Assembly: GCA_016490735.1 (NCBI GenBank)
Contig: JAEMWC010000031.1
Coordinates: forward strand, 1,562,501-1,626,500
From: Pachyseris speciosa
Lineage: Eukaryota > Cnidaria > Anthozoa > Scleractinia > Pachyseridae
Reading direction: 5' to 3'
Length of the DNA: 64,000 bases
Within the stretch, counting starts at the first letter, position 1. Each line of letters begins with the position of its first letter. The notes under the pieces were generated by a model. That model searched no databases. It saw only the letters and a program-made list of their open reading frames with translations, and was not told where the DNA came from. A program made the translations under genes and the position numbers. Positions 1-9,869 of this stretch are shown piece after piece.

Positions 1-1
1 G

Positions 2-67
2 ATGGTAGAACTCATGGAGGGGTCAGGGGTCTTCTGGTACCCTCATCAGCGGGCTTACTGCTCAGCT

Positions 68-102
<35 letters not shown>

Positions 103-188
103 TGATATATTCTTTTCTAAAGAAACCCTTGCCATCTCAAATGCAAAGGACAAGGACAAAAAAAGCAAAATTGGTGAGGCACACAAGT

Positions 189-227
<39 letters not shown>

Positions 228-228
228 A

Positions 229-267
<39 letters not shown>

Positions 268-789
268 TATAAAACTTGCAGTCACAGGGATCTCTATTTC
301 TCTATAAAAATAAAAGCAGAAAGAACTCATTGGGACAAAAATTTCCAATGTGACCCATTACAATTGACCTGGATGGAAACTTCCCCAAAAAGTGGTTTAC
401 ATTGTTCTATAGAATACCAAAAAAGTAGTTAGTTTTTTATTCTTGGCCAAAGCAGAGATAAGCCATCAGTATATGGAAAATGTACATGAAACTGAACTGA
501 GAAGTGATTCATTTTAAATCAAGCAAACCCAACAGAACACCTTACAACTGACTACCTGCACTTAAGCAATTCTTGTGATTGATAGGTGTGGTTGATTAAG
601 ACAACATTCCACATCTACATGTAATTTTGGGTCTTGGTGTTTATGGTATTTCATGTATAACTTGACTTGAACTTTTGTTTTTCAGGTAAAGTCTGTTCAA
701 AGTTTTCAAAGGAGTCTCCTCTGCCAAGTCAGATAATACAGAAGATCAATATGAAATGTGTTGAAGCAAGGAGACCTCAGAGAGTATGA
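2..789 (+). CDS. BEN-domain protein, last two exons (5' part outside window)
   Basis: Two exons join in frame: 2-221, then a GTAAGT donor, and 686-789 after a TTTTTCAG acceptor. One base of a glycine codon is upstream and two are downstream. The stop TGA is at 787-789. The joined C-terminus has the BEN-domain pattern: a helix around YINAAVDIFFSKETLAIS, then SLTPIIIDALIGK, then a last helix IIQKINMKCVEARR. BEN domains bind DNA or mediate protein contacts in chromatin and transcriptional repressors. No frameshift or stop is seen, so this is probably a living gene whose earlier exons lie before base 1. The ATG near the window start is unlikely to be the true start. The exact family member cannot be named from this much sequence. 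Confidence 0.75.
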
Positions 790-1152
790 GAGCAAAGATC
801 AGAATGAACAATTTTTGTAATTTAAATTGTTTAATTTGAAGAGTGACTCGTTCAGTTTCATAGTGTGTTGACCAAGAAGAAATGTAACAGTGTTGATTGA
901 AAAGAAAAATACGATTTTCATAGTGTGTGTTGACCACAAAGGAAAATGGCATTTTCATAATGCTGACTGAACAGAAAAATATAGTAGTTTCATAAGGTTG
1001 GCCAAGAAGAAATATTCTAATCAAAATCACTAGAGTAGCAAAATGCAGTGACTAAATTTTGTCTTATGCTGCGCCAATCTAGATCATATGAATATAAAAC
1101 TTTTATCACACGGACACTGTTTATTTATCGGAAAGCCAATACAAAGCTTTGC

Positions 1153-1190
<38 letters not shown>

Positions 1191-1600
1191 CCCTTAAAAC
1201 TAAACAAAGGCTGCTTTTCTTTCAAGCTGCACCCATACCGTGAGTTTTCTGACTCTGTTGGCTTGATTGCATCATTATTCTTCGTACAAAGTCAGACTGG
1301 AAAATGATGTTTACATGGCCATGAAGCAACCGTTGAAATGACATCATCGCTGACAGGATGCTCGCAACCCTGAACCACATGACAGGTCTTTGTCAGATCA
1401 TATTTGAAGAATCAGACTGCTTCAAGTTCAAATTTCTAACTGCAGTTTTATCACTCTAGTGATTTTGATAGTATCATTCTTGGTTTTTCGTTTATTTTTT
1501 AGATGCAATTAAAGATGGTTTGAAGAATGATGTTGTGACCATTTCTTGTTGATCCCATTCAATATTTCTTCCAGCTTAGAGTAATTTCTGAATCATATGG
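790..1600. other. No gene seen; weak 60-70 bp tandem repeat
   Basis: Downstream of the BEN stop codon I see no convincing reading frame. Between about 852 and 1020 a motif like TCATAGTGTGTTGACC recurs at about 857, 917 and (degraded) 990, which makes a weak three-copy tandem repeat. The rest holds nothing I can name. Confidence 0.4.
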
Positions 1601-1639
1601 TAAAGATATGGGTCTGAATTCAAAAGTCTCCATAGTATT

Positions 1640-1898
1640 CCCATACAAGATGTCAGCTTTGCTGAATGCTATGGTAATGATGTGGAACTTTACAAAAGGC
1701 CATAGCAATCCCACAGAGAATGGTCCAGGCACTCCAGGGTCATTATGGGAATGGTATGGGATTATTGCACAAATTAATACTATGGGGAACATATGGAACT
1801 TTACGAAATACATAGCAGTCCCATATGAATGTTCAGTCATCATATGGTATCACTATGGGACTGACCCCATATCATTCCCATACCAGATCCTATGGGGG

Positions 1899-1935
<37 letters not shown>

Positions 1936-1945
1936 GTGAAAAACA
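1640..1945. repeat. About 110-bp tandem repeat, three imperfect copies
   Basis: The block GGAACTTTAC followed by an A-rich stretch and a CCCATA motif starts at 1684, 1795 and 1905, giving intervals of 111 and 110 bp. The flanking DNA is rich in TATGGGA/TCCCATA words on both strands up to about 2090. The two opposing open frames here look like products of the repeat, not genes. Confidence 0.7.
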
Positions 1946-2055
1946 AAAGAACACACTTGGTTAAGATATAGTTGCTATTATGGGTTCAATATGGGAGCTA
2001 ACATCCCATATAAAAGCCATATAACAGCCACACATTAGTCATAGGTTGTCCCATA

Positions 2056-2322
2056 CTATTTCCATATTTTGGACCATCTATGTCCCATATCAACAGCTTT
2101 GGTAAGATCTTGAGCTTGAATGGCGGCTCGTAGTCGATCGATTAATACGCTTTTATTTCCACTACGTTTGAGTCCACGCTTGTTCAGTTCTGCTTTTAAC
2201 TCGTCCGTCTTGAGAGACGAGACATATGTTGCCGGATCTGGAGTATCTTGTTCAGGGGAGATTTCACCTTGTTCGGTGCTTACGGCTTCAGAGCTCGCAG
2301 ACACGCGTCCGTCCGCCATCAC
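2056..2322 (-). CDS. SAP-domain protein, probable first exon
   Basis: The frame starts at ATG 2322 (a second ATG follows at once) and encodes an acidic Ser/Glu-rich leader, then a clear SAP motif: VSSLKTDELKAELNKRGLKR, a short linker, and VLIDRLRAAIQAQ. SAP motifs are about 35-residue helix-turn-helix folds that bind scaffold or AT-rich DNA. The domain is complete by about residue 72. The tail to 2056 runs into TATGGGA-type repeat sequence and is probably intron, although I cannot choose a donor. The 150 bases upstream of the ATG recur inverted at 6851-7002, so this exon may belong to a repeated or mobile gene family. Confidence 0.6.
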   Translation of the reverse strand: MMADGRVSASSEAVSTEQGEISPEQDTPDPATYVSSLKTDELKAELNKRGLKRSGNKSVLIDRLRAAIQAQDLTKAVDMGHRWSKIWK

Positions 2323-2326
2323 TTAA

Positions 2327-2478
2327 TATATATTAATAATAAAACACGAGCCATTGCTTTGGAATGGTTTACATTTACAGATGTTTTGATTGATTAAATG
2401 AAGTTGAATTTTGTACACGTCGAGTTTTGGCATCTGACTCTTCTATCAAAATGGTCATACTAATGATTATTTGAGAAC
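2327..2478 (-). repeat. Segment upstream of the SAP exon, inverted copy at 6851-7002
   Basis: This stretch lies directly upstream of the SAP start codon. It matches 6851-7002 in reverse complement almost base for base, from the AATATTAATAATAAAACAC side to TTGAGAAC. At the second site the SAP coding sequence is absent and a minisatellite begins instead. Confidence 0.8.
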
Positions 2479-2604
2479 GCCGAAATGTTGTTAGAATTAG
2501 TCGACTGTCACCTTTCAGCAAATACCAATTCACAAACCTCTTGATATATTAAAGTCGAGTACAAAGATTGAATGTCTTACACAAACTAGGCTCGATACCT
2601 ACAG

Positions 2605-3010
2605 CGTGTGGTTCCCTGTTTCCCTTTACTAGGGCTAACGCCCAGTGGGCTATTCATGGGTTTAAGTAGCACTTTAATTTACACTTTAGAGTTAATTCTC
2701 TATTCCACTATTTGTGTTCCTAGTGCTACGCGGCACAACATTCATATGTACCCTTACTTTCTCTTTGCCGCGATTCACCATCTAAAATCGTTCCCGACTT
2801 TCTCTGTGCGACCTTGTAGCTCAGTCGGCAGAGTAACGGTAGATCTAATCCGGAGGTCGTGGGTTCGATTCCCACCGAGGTCAAAAGATTTTTTCTTTGC
2901 CTCGTGTGGTTCCCTGTTTCCCTTTACTAGGGCTAACGCCCAGTGGGTTATTCATGGGTTTAAGTAGCACTTTAATTTACACTTTAGAGTTAATTCTCTA
3001 TTCCACTATT
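2605..3010 (+). mobile_element. tRNA-derived SINE with 108-bp terminal direct repeats
   Basis: The 12-bp target duplication CGATACCTACAG lies at 2593-2604 and 3011-3022. Inside, the segment from CGTGTGGTTCCC to CCACTATT is present twice (2605-2712 and 2903-3010), so the element is 1.36 units of a 298-bp unit. Between the repeats, 2813-2882 is tRNA-like: acceptor arms GACCTTG/CGAGGTC, an A-box region TAGCTCAGTCGGCAGAG, and a perfect T arm around GTTCGATTC. The anticodon stem has mismatches, so this is a polymerase III promoter head, not a working tRNA. The long target duplication fits LINE-driven retrotransposition. I recognise the tRNA head and tail as a coral SINE family from memory. Confidence 0.8.
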
Positions 3011-3111
3011 CGATACCTACAGGTTTAGCTTGCCCTGTTGTTGTGCTCTCGTGTTTTGCTTGCCTTGTGTTCCAAACAATTCCAAGGCCATTTGAAGCAA
3101 AGACATTAGGG

Positions 3112-3340
3112 CTGTTTATACGAGAGAAAATAAGCCACGGCTTACTCTGGCCTCGGCTTACATGAGACGCGAAAGGAACCGTTTATACGAGTAAAAACTC
3201 CTAGGCCAGGATAAGCCGCAGCTTGAGAAAACCGTGAACGTAGATTCTGTACCATTTATACGGAGTGTTCGCGTCTTATGTAAGCCGTGGCCAGAGTAAG
3301 CCGCGGCTTATTTTCCCCATATTTTCTCTCGTATAAACAG
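3112..3340. mobile_element. MITE with about 60-bp terminal inverted repeats
   Basis: The element begins CTGTTTATACGAGAG and ends with the reverse complement. Inner parts such as CGGCTTACTCTGGCC also recur inverted on the right side, with a few mismatches. The 229-bp element has no coding sequence. I could not define a target duplication. Confidence 0.75.
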
Positions 3341-3427
3341 GATGGAGAGTTGGTCGGTCCCAGGAATGCCGGTCGCCTCGCCCACAAGTTACTCGCCTAC
3401 AGGTTAACTCGCCTACACTGAAGTTAA

Positions 3428-3782
3428 AACGTAAAGTAGTGAAAACGTAAAGCTTGTGGGATGTGGCTGGAGTGACAAGGATATACCTCACAAATTAATG
3501 TGATTTGGTAAGCTGAAGCCACTCTAAAGGCACTAAGGCCACATGGTAGCGGGCATTACCCCTTAAATCTACCAAAGCAAAGATTGAGCCCAAGCATTAG
3601 CAGCCATGGACAGCTGTTTCGGCCTTGTTAGGCCTCATCAGCATGGCATAGCTAATACTCAGGCTCAAGTACCCACATATCCATAAAACAAGCAGTGAGA
3701 ACGTAAAGCTTGTGGGATGTGGCTGGAGTGACAAGGATATACCTCACAAATTAATGTGATTTGGTAAGCTGAAGCCACTCAC
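3428..3782 (-). mobile_element. Retrozyme-like element: 1.4 copies of a 256-bp ribozyme unit
   Basis: A 13-bp target duplication, ACACTGAAGTTAA, flanks the element at 3415-3427 and 3783-3795. The about 87-bp block containing AAGCTTGTGGGATGTGG occurs at both ends exactly 256 bp apart (AGCTT at 3451 and 3707). So the insert is a little over one unit of a head-to-tail repeat. The single full unit carries a complete hammerhead ribozyme on the minus strand. There is no coding sequence. Small hammerhead-bearing tandem elements that make circular RNA are known as retrozymes in plants and have been reported in animals. The length, partial dimer structure and target duplication fit that class. Mobilisation by LINE machinery is my inference. 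Confidence 0.75.
3597..3655 (-). ncRNA. Type I hammerhead ribozyme, complete core
   Basis: Read 5' to 3' on the minus strand: stem I strand TTAGC, a TAT bulge, GCCATG; core CTGATGA (3641-3635); stem II GGCC with loop TAACAA and GGCC; core GAAA (3620-3617); a very short palindromic stem III, CAGCTG; the cleavage triplet GTC (3611-3609); then the stem I partner CATGGC, a T bulge and GCTAA. All core nucleotides CUGAUGA/GAAA/GUC are present and both arms of stem I pair. Stem III is too short to close well in a monomer, so action as a dimer is likely, as known for other minimal stem III hammerheads. Confidence 0.85.
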
Positions 3783-3870
3783 ACACTGAAGTTAACTCGC
3801 CTACAGGTTTCTAGTTAACTCGCCTACACATGAAGTTAACTCGCCTACACATTTGAAGTTACCTTTTTAT

Positions 3871-4596
3871 GTTTGAAAATAAAGCATTAATGAATGCCGC
3901 GAAGTTTACAGAACGACAGAATATTGTGAATAACGAAAACAACCGCCGACGACAGCGATTATTTGGCTAGTCAGCGGCAAAAAACGACTCTTTACCAGTT
4001 CAATGCGCGGTCAGACGGTCTCATCGAAAGAGTCATTTGCAAGTTGTTCCTAAAGTACTAGTGTTCCAAGCGAGAGAATTTCATACCCAATTTTATGAAA
4101 TGGTAGGATATCATATAACGAATCACGTAAATAGGTAAGTAATTTCTGTTTGCGAGGTCTCAATATCAAATGTTTCGACCGTAAAATCTACCATTTTGAA
4201 AGATGATTGTCTAGCTACTTTGTTCATTTGTCATTTTGTTAATACCAAACATTACAGTAAGCCACAAATTAAAACAGCACTGTTTTCACCCATATGTGTA
4301 TTTATTACTTACTGTAGGTGTACATCATTGCTTCCTTAGCTTATTTACATATTAAAGTTTACATATTTGTATATGTATGGCATTACTATTTGAACCACAT
4401 TTGAAACTGGAAAACACTGGATTTGAACCACATTGAGCTTAACTAAAACCTATTTTGTTATAACTTCTCTAACTAACTTAAGCTTAAATCTAAATAAGTA
4501 AGTAAGGTTCCAAGAATTAAGTTACTTTAAAGAAGAAATAAACGTTACTTGTAAATTCTACATGCATGAAACTGGAAAACACTTGATTTGTTATTA
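3871..4596. other. No gene seen
   Basis: AT-rich sequence without a usable reading frame, RNA gene or clear repeat boundary. Confidence 0.4.
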
Positions 4597-4629
4597 CCCG
4601 GGCTGCGCGCGTCTCGCGCGGCGCCCGGG
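4597..4629. repeat. GC-rich hairpin
   Basis: CCCGGGC plus CGCGCG on the left pairs with CGCGCG plus GCCCGGG on the right around TCT, with a two-base mismatch. It stands out in an AT-rich neighbourhood and marks the edge of the repeat unit that follows. Confidence 0.55.
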
Positions 4630-4639
4630 TCTAAGATTA

Positions 4640-5265
4640 CCGACGGTTCTTCTTTTTCGTCGAGTATCATCCACAAAGTGCACTTCCGGCGTTTCTGCAC
4701 AAGCGCTAACTATTTTTAACAGAGTGATGCCTGTTGTCACGTATCGGAAAATGTCGATTCATCTTGTGTCTTTTGAAGTCTGAACAAACAATATGTTAAG
4801 AGAAGTGTCTATGCGAATGATTGCAAGTTCAACGGCGAGAAGAAAGCTTTTAACATGAGTAAACTTAACTCCAGATGGACTGCCGTGTTTCCTCGTGTCT
4901 GCTTCAGTAGACTGCGAGTAGTCTCTAATTTTGACGATGGATTGTGGGGCGGGCGAAAGACACGTGCGCGTGCGAAGTTGCGAGGAGACGCGACGCGAGG
5001 GGAGCGCCAAAATTAGAGACTACAGACAAAGAGAGTTTGACCTTTCACGGCGGAGTGATTCGGAAGTATAAATCTCATATCAACAGCAAGAATGATCCTT
5101 GTTGTCACGTATCGGAAAACGTCGATTCACCTTGTGTCTTTGAAGTCTGAACAACTAATATGTTAAGAGAAGTGTCTATACGAATGTTTGCAAGTTCAAC
5201 AGCGAGAAGAAAGCTTTTAACATGACCAAAATTTAACTCCAGATGGACTGCCGTGTTCCCCGTAT
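4640..5265. repeat. Dispersed repeat, two direct copies 368 bp apart
   Basis: The segment beginning GTTGTCACGTATCGG occurs at 4733 and 5101. It runs for about 160 bp through TGTTAAGAGAAGTGTCTAT and CTCCAGATGGACTGCCGTGT. A third, diverged copy is at about 52190-52371, and an inverted match to the 4643-4705 portion is at about 8739-8800. The short frames in it differ between copies, so it is not coding. Confidence 0.75.
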
Positions 5266-5678
5266 CCGCTCCATTGAGATGTACATTTTGTTGAATAACT
5301 CAAGTACGGGATATCACACACCCCTGAGACTTTGACAGGTAGTTAATTTACTATTTTAATTTCTGGACTTTAATTTTTGAATGATAAGCGATTAGTTTTT
5401 ACAAATGTACTAGCGTCCCTTGAAACTGTCCAGAAACGTTCCTTTCTTGTGTTTCAAATGACCCTGGATTGACGTATTTGTAAACAGTTTCACTCTGCTA
5501 ATTAATTTTCTACTCACATTTCACCGAGACTCCATTCACATTTATGCGAAAAAATCCTACATCGTTCGCTAAGCGTTTCCTTTCTCAAACAATTATCCAT
5601 CGAAGCGAAAACAAGTGTGCTTAGTTTTTTTTTGGAATCAATACACTATTTTTATCACCTTGCATAATGATAAACCTC

Positions 5679-5739
5679 TGTGGCCTAAAGGTCATTGTTC
5701 CTGCCTGTGACGCAGCTAACCCGGGTTCGATGTCTGTTA
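5679..5739 (+). repeat. tRNA-like SINE remnant
   Basis: TGGCCTAAAGGTCA resembles an A box and CCGGGTTCGATGTC a B box, with CTGCCTGTGACGCAG between them like an anticodon arm. The T arm is imperfect and no acceptor stem closes. It is a degraded tRNA-derived head. Confidence 0.45.
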
Positions 5740-6655
5740 GTGGTATATATCACGGGCTTTATTTTTTCTGTTTCTCTTTTTCTTGTTCTTTTAGAAATAT
5801 TTTTTACAAGTGTTATAATTATTGTTCTCAATGGTTGAGCTGTATTTTAGAGGAATATATGTTGATAGGGGTCTAAAGAAATAGACTCCAACACAAGCTA
5901 AACACAATGCGTCCGATGTAAGAAAGACAGACTTCCCTCTATTCTTTTGTTTAGCACTAAGTTAGGGATACAATACTGTTTTTTGCAAGCCCGGGTTTAG
6001 GCTAATTGTAGCCTCTTGTTTAAACTTGAAAGAGTGGGAAGGCCTACAACTATTCAAAAACCTCTACGCCCCTGACAGTGAAGTTTAAATAGTAAATAGG
6101 TAGTAACATACCTGTGTTGCAGGTTCTGTGATTCCAGTGGAAACAACCATCGCATTGAAATCCCTGCTGTCTTTGCCGTACAGGCTGCTTACACGTGAAG
6201 CAATTTTCGTGGAGTCCATAAATGTGTTGAAGACGTTGATACGAGATTTCAGGAGTTTTGAAGGTTGATCAGAGATCTATGAGTTTTTTGGTATGGGTCT
6301 GTTCCTTTTTATACGCAGGTTTGGATCGAAACATCAAATCTATTATCAAGGAGGTTTCGGATTGGTCAGTTCACTAATAATGGGCTAACACTATGTTGAA
6401 CCTGATCACGTAAACAAAATTCAACATGGCCGACACGTAAACAAAGGTGAAATTAGTTCGGGCCCTTGTAATTAGCTTGGTTTAACAAAATGGGGAGTTC
6501 AAGAACTCAAGGTCGATAATATAATGTTTGACTAAGGCTAGGAAACGCCTTTTGGTTTGAGTTTTCGGGATTCTGGAAAAAAAAATTACGGGTACGTACG
6601 AACACACTGAAGTCTTCATTTGGTCCGATTTTTTATTATTAATATTTTATTTTAA
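5740..6655. other. No gene seen
   Basis: No convincing coding or RNA feature. Short open frames here are not supported by codon pattern or motifs. Confidence 0.4.
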
Positions 6656-6659
6656 CCTC

Positions 6660-7095
6660 AGTCTGTATTTTACCCCTGGTCTGCAGTCTGCATTTTACCC
6701 TCAGTCTGCATTTTACCCCCGGTGTGCAGTCTGCAGTCTGCATTTTACCCTCAGTCTGCATTTTACCCCCGGTGTGCAGTCTGCAGTCTGCATTTTACCC
6801 TCAGTCTGCATTTTACTGTGCAGTCTGCAGTCTGCGTTTTACACTGACCGGTTCTCAAATAATCATTAGTATGACCATTTTGATGGAAGAGTCAGATGCC
6901 AAAACTCGACGTGTACAAAATTCAACTTCATTTAATCAATCAAAACATCAGTAAATGTAAACCATTCCAAAGCAATGACTTGTGTTTTATTATTAATATT
7001 TTATTTTACCCTCAGTATGCATTTTACCCCTGGTCTGCAGTCTGCAGTCTGCATTTTACCCTCAGTCTGCATTTTATCCCCGGTCTGCGTTTTAC
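6660..7095. repeat. Minisatellite of TCTGCATTTTACCC units, in two blocks
   Basis: Units such as CAGTCTGCATTTTACCC and GGTCTGCAGTCTGCAG repeat at 6660-6845 and 7005-7095. The segment shared with 2327-2478 lies between the blocks. The phrase TATTATTAATATTTTATTTT precedes both blocks. Confidence 0.8.
6851..7002 (+). repeat. Inverted copy of the region upstream of the SAP exon
   Basis: Reverse-complement match to 2327-2478, from GTTCTCAAATAATCATTAGT to TATTATTAATATT. At this copy the place of the SAP start codon is taken by the minisatellite. Confidence 0.8.
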
Positions 7096-7612
7096 ACCGG
7101 TATCGTATTTCACCTCCCGAAAACATCATTCCTTTCCCTTCAGTTTCCCGTTGCGGAGCAAAATCAGGATACTGAATTTTGGAAGAAGACATATCCGGTA
7201 AGGGAACCGTGGAATTGGTGGACTTTGAGCGAGCTGCGAGCTATAAGCACTGAGTGCTCTACATTCAAAATTTCTATGTAGTTTAAACTCGGCACTATGG
7301 TGGCAATCCTTCCAAGAATTTGCACAAGGATCAAAAGGGAAAAGTGACCTGTTCAGTCGTTAATTTACCTAGCGGGTATGGAAGTCGCTTACATATCAAG
7401 CTTTTATGCTGTCGGTAGACTGCGAGCAGACTCTTTTTCATGCTATCATGTTCTGTTCTGCTTACCGGACTCAGCCTGGACCTGTCTGCTAAATCACTAC
7501 CTATTCGACCGGCTGAATTAGCTGTCTGCAAATTCGAAATCAAGAAAATGACAGGAAAATGTAATAGATAAAACATGAATAATTAATGTAATTGAATATG
7601 CGAGTGTAATGC
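7096..7612. other. No gene seen
   Basis: Unique-looking AT-rich sequence with no supported feature. Confidence 0.35.
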
Positions 7613-7935
7613 ACATGTCATCGGCTTCCCCGTTGGTTCGACCCGCGGGCTAACCAGGGGGATTGTAAAATCAGTCAAGCAAACTTGAGGAATTTCCCGG
7701 GGGTCGGGGAATCTCTCTAGACAAAGCCCCCTGGGTGAGGTGTCTCTCAGCTGAAAATCCCCGTGACATCCTTTTCAAACTTGTGAATTCCCCCACCCCC
7801 TAATGTTTGATCGTAAAACAATGTCAAGATTTTCCCCTACCCTTGGGCAAAGAATCCCATCCATCTCCTTATTTTCCCTCACATATCTCCCTGGTAGGCC
7901 CGGGAGTCGACCCCACGGGGAAGCCGATGACATGT
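7613..7935. mobile_element. MITE with about 38-bp terminal inverted repeats
   Basis: ACATGTCATCGGCTTCCCCG at the left end is repeated exactly inverted at the right end. The inverted match continues with a few mismatches through TCGAC to a GCGGGC/CCCGGG region. The interior is pyrimidine-rich and non-coding. The target duplication is not resolved. Confidence 0.75.
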
Positions 7936-8136
7936 ACATAAAACAATCGAGTAGGCTTACCGAAGGACATTAATACCTTTAAACTGCTTTTGTAACTCAC
8001 AATATTTCTGTTCTGAGTTTAGATGCATCTTAAGGATTCTTTGAATGACTATTTTGCGAAAGTGAATTTCTCGTAACATGGGCATTGCTATTGTGATTGT
8101 TTGATAACACATCTCACCGCTCATCTCAACCTTTTT

Positions 8137-8174
8137 AAAGTAACGCAAGATCTTACACGATCTTGCGTTACTTT
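8137..8174. repeat. Perfect 16-bp hairpin
   Basis: AAAGTAACGCAAGATC and its exact reverse complement are separated by TTACAC. It follows a T-run. No adjacent gene suggests a function. Confidence 0.8.
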
Positions 8175-8738
8175 GGAATGTAAACAAAATTGTTACCTTC
8201 TGACTAAACACGTAAAACAAAACACACTAATCAAACTTATGGTTTCCTTGAGCTAAAATAGCCGTTTTGAAAAAAAAATTGGCTATTTTTTTTCGTTTGC
8301 CATCGGTAAACAGGTCTCCTTTGCTTTCCATATTAAATTTACTAACAATCCACTGGATGATACCGCCCTTATTACTCTTTCGGACAGACGTTTTGTACGT
8401 TTTGCCATTGGCCTTCAATCGGCCTTCCAAGAGGCAATCGGAAGTCCCAATTTTCTACTTCACTGATTCACCTACATCGCTGTCATATTATGACAAAGTT
8501 AGCATCAAGAGATATGTATTCCTATCTATATTTATTTTCACTATGGCATCACGTTGATCATGCACAGGTAGTTGCACTGCCTTCTCTAATACATCGTATT
8601 TTTCAAGTACATTCAACATTTTAGTTGTTCAGACCTCCACAAGGTGAATCGGCGTTTCCGTGTACGTGATATAATCCAACATAACGCATTCTTGTTCTTG
8701 TGAGTTGCTGTCACCACACTCGCTGTCACACTTTTTGC

Positions 8739-8800
8739 TAGCGCTTGCGCAGAAACGTCGCAAGTGAGCTTTGTGGATGACGAAGAAGAAACACGGACGA
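8739..8800 (-). repeat. Inverted fragment of the 4643-4705 repeat
   Basis: The words GCGCAGAAACG and CTTTGTGGATGACGAAGAAG correspond in reverse complement to 4643-4705. This is another scattered copy of the repeat family at 4640-5265. Confidence 0.5.
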
Positions 8801-8935
8801 CACTTGTAGACTCGGAAGCCCAAGAAATTATATCACAATGTTACATATTTGGTTTTACCGGAAACGTATCCCATTTCTTTCAAAAAACGGAATTCACATT
8901 CAAAGAAGGCAAAACTTCTCACGTAACCTTTCAAC

Positions 8936-9298
8936 CCGGGGGGGTGGAGGGTACTCCTATAATGGCCTATACGGGGAGGCTCCGCCCAAAAGGGGTACCT
9001 TTCTCACGCTTCAGGTATATGAAAGGGTAGGGATTTCACGACTCGAAGTATACGAAAGGGTAGGGAAATCTGTCATTTAGGTATTTAAAAGGGCCTTTCA
9101 TTAAAATATTTCGAACACATACCTTATGACTGTACTGTTCCAGTGGAAGGTATATGAAAGGGGTACCATTTGTCAATGGAAGGTATACGAAAGGGGTACC
9201 TTTTCTGTCAAAAATGGTATATAAAAGGGTAAGAGGTTGGACCTTAGCGAAGCCACCCCGTATAATTTTTTTTAGTGCCCCCCCCCCCCCCGGGCCTT
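8936..9298 (+). mobile_element. Short repeat bounded by G and C runs, copy 1
   Basis: It begins in GGGGGGGTGGAGGG and ends in a run of about 14 C. Inside, TATACGAAAGGGTA or TATATGAAAGGG recur at least six times. The second copy is at 10423-10747 in the same orientation. No stable open frame is shared between copies. I recognise it as an abundant coral repeat; its class is uncertain. Confidence 0.75.
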
Positions 9299-9869
9299 TT
9301 ACCAGGCAGCTTACATAACCCTTAGCTCATCTCCGTTACATGTGCAGTCATCTCGATTCTTGTGTGGTGAATTCCGGTACACAGCGCCTATTCCGCAAGA
9401 CCTTCCGTAAGCCAGAAAGAAGTTTGCACGATTTTCCTCCTTTACAGAACTCGGCATCAGCGTGAGATTTTCTCCGCGGTAAGCAGTTTTCGACTACTGT
9501 GATGTTGCCTGGCGCAATCTGGGTAAAGGGCTTACAGAAACTGCACAATAGAGTAGCACGGATAACTACCTTTCAGGGTGGGTATGATATACATTCTGCA
9601 GCTTAACTGAGAAACGCTTGCTTCAAGGCGTTAAAACCACCTAAGCTTATTGAAGTATGATGTAGTAAACAAAACTGAGGTACCCAAATATTCAAGGTGG
9701 TCTTATACAATAGAAAATGTATGGAAAGCATAGCGTTTTTTTTAATTTTTTTTGCTAAAAATGAGTTTGGGAGGGGAGGATTAAAACTCTTATTTCTCCA
9801 GAGATTTTGATCGAGGACTGGGTATCGTCATATATGTAACTTGTCACATGACAGCTGGTCACGTGGTTA
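9299..9869. other. No gene seen
   Basis: No supported feature apart from short homopolymer runs. Confidence 0.35.

Larger units (their letters stand above)
3375..3870. repeat. Minisatellite with core GTTAACTCGCCTACA, split by an insertion
   Basis: Variants of GTTAACTCGCCTACA, often followed by CTGAA or ATGAA, are repeated before 3428 and after 3782. The retrozyme at 3428-3782 sits between the two parts and duplicated 13 bp of this array. Confidence 0.7.

Noticed and set aside
1608..1925. 105-codon frame, and its antisense partner
   Set aside because: Both arise from the 110-bp tandem repeat and its palindromic TATGGGA words.
2813..2882. Functional tRNA gene
   Set aside because: Acceptor and T arms pair, but the anticodon stem has mismatches and an oversized loop, and the segment lies in a SINE with target duplications.
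6724..7201. Cys/Phe-rich repeat protein
   Set aside because: Translation of the TCTGCATTTTACCC minisatellite.
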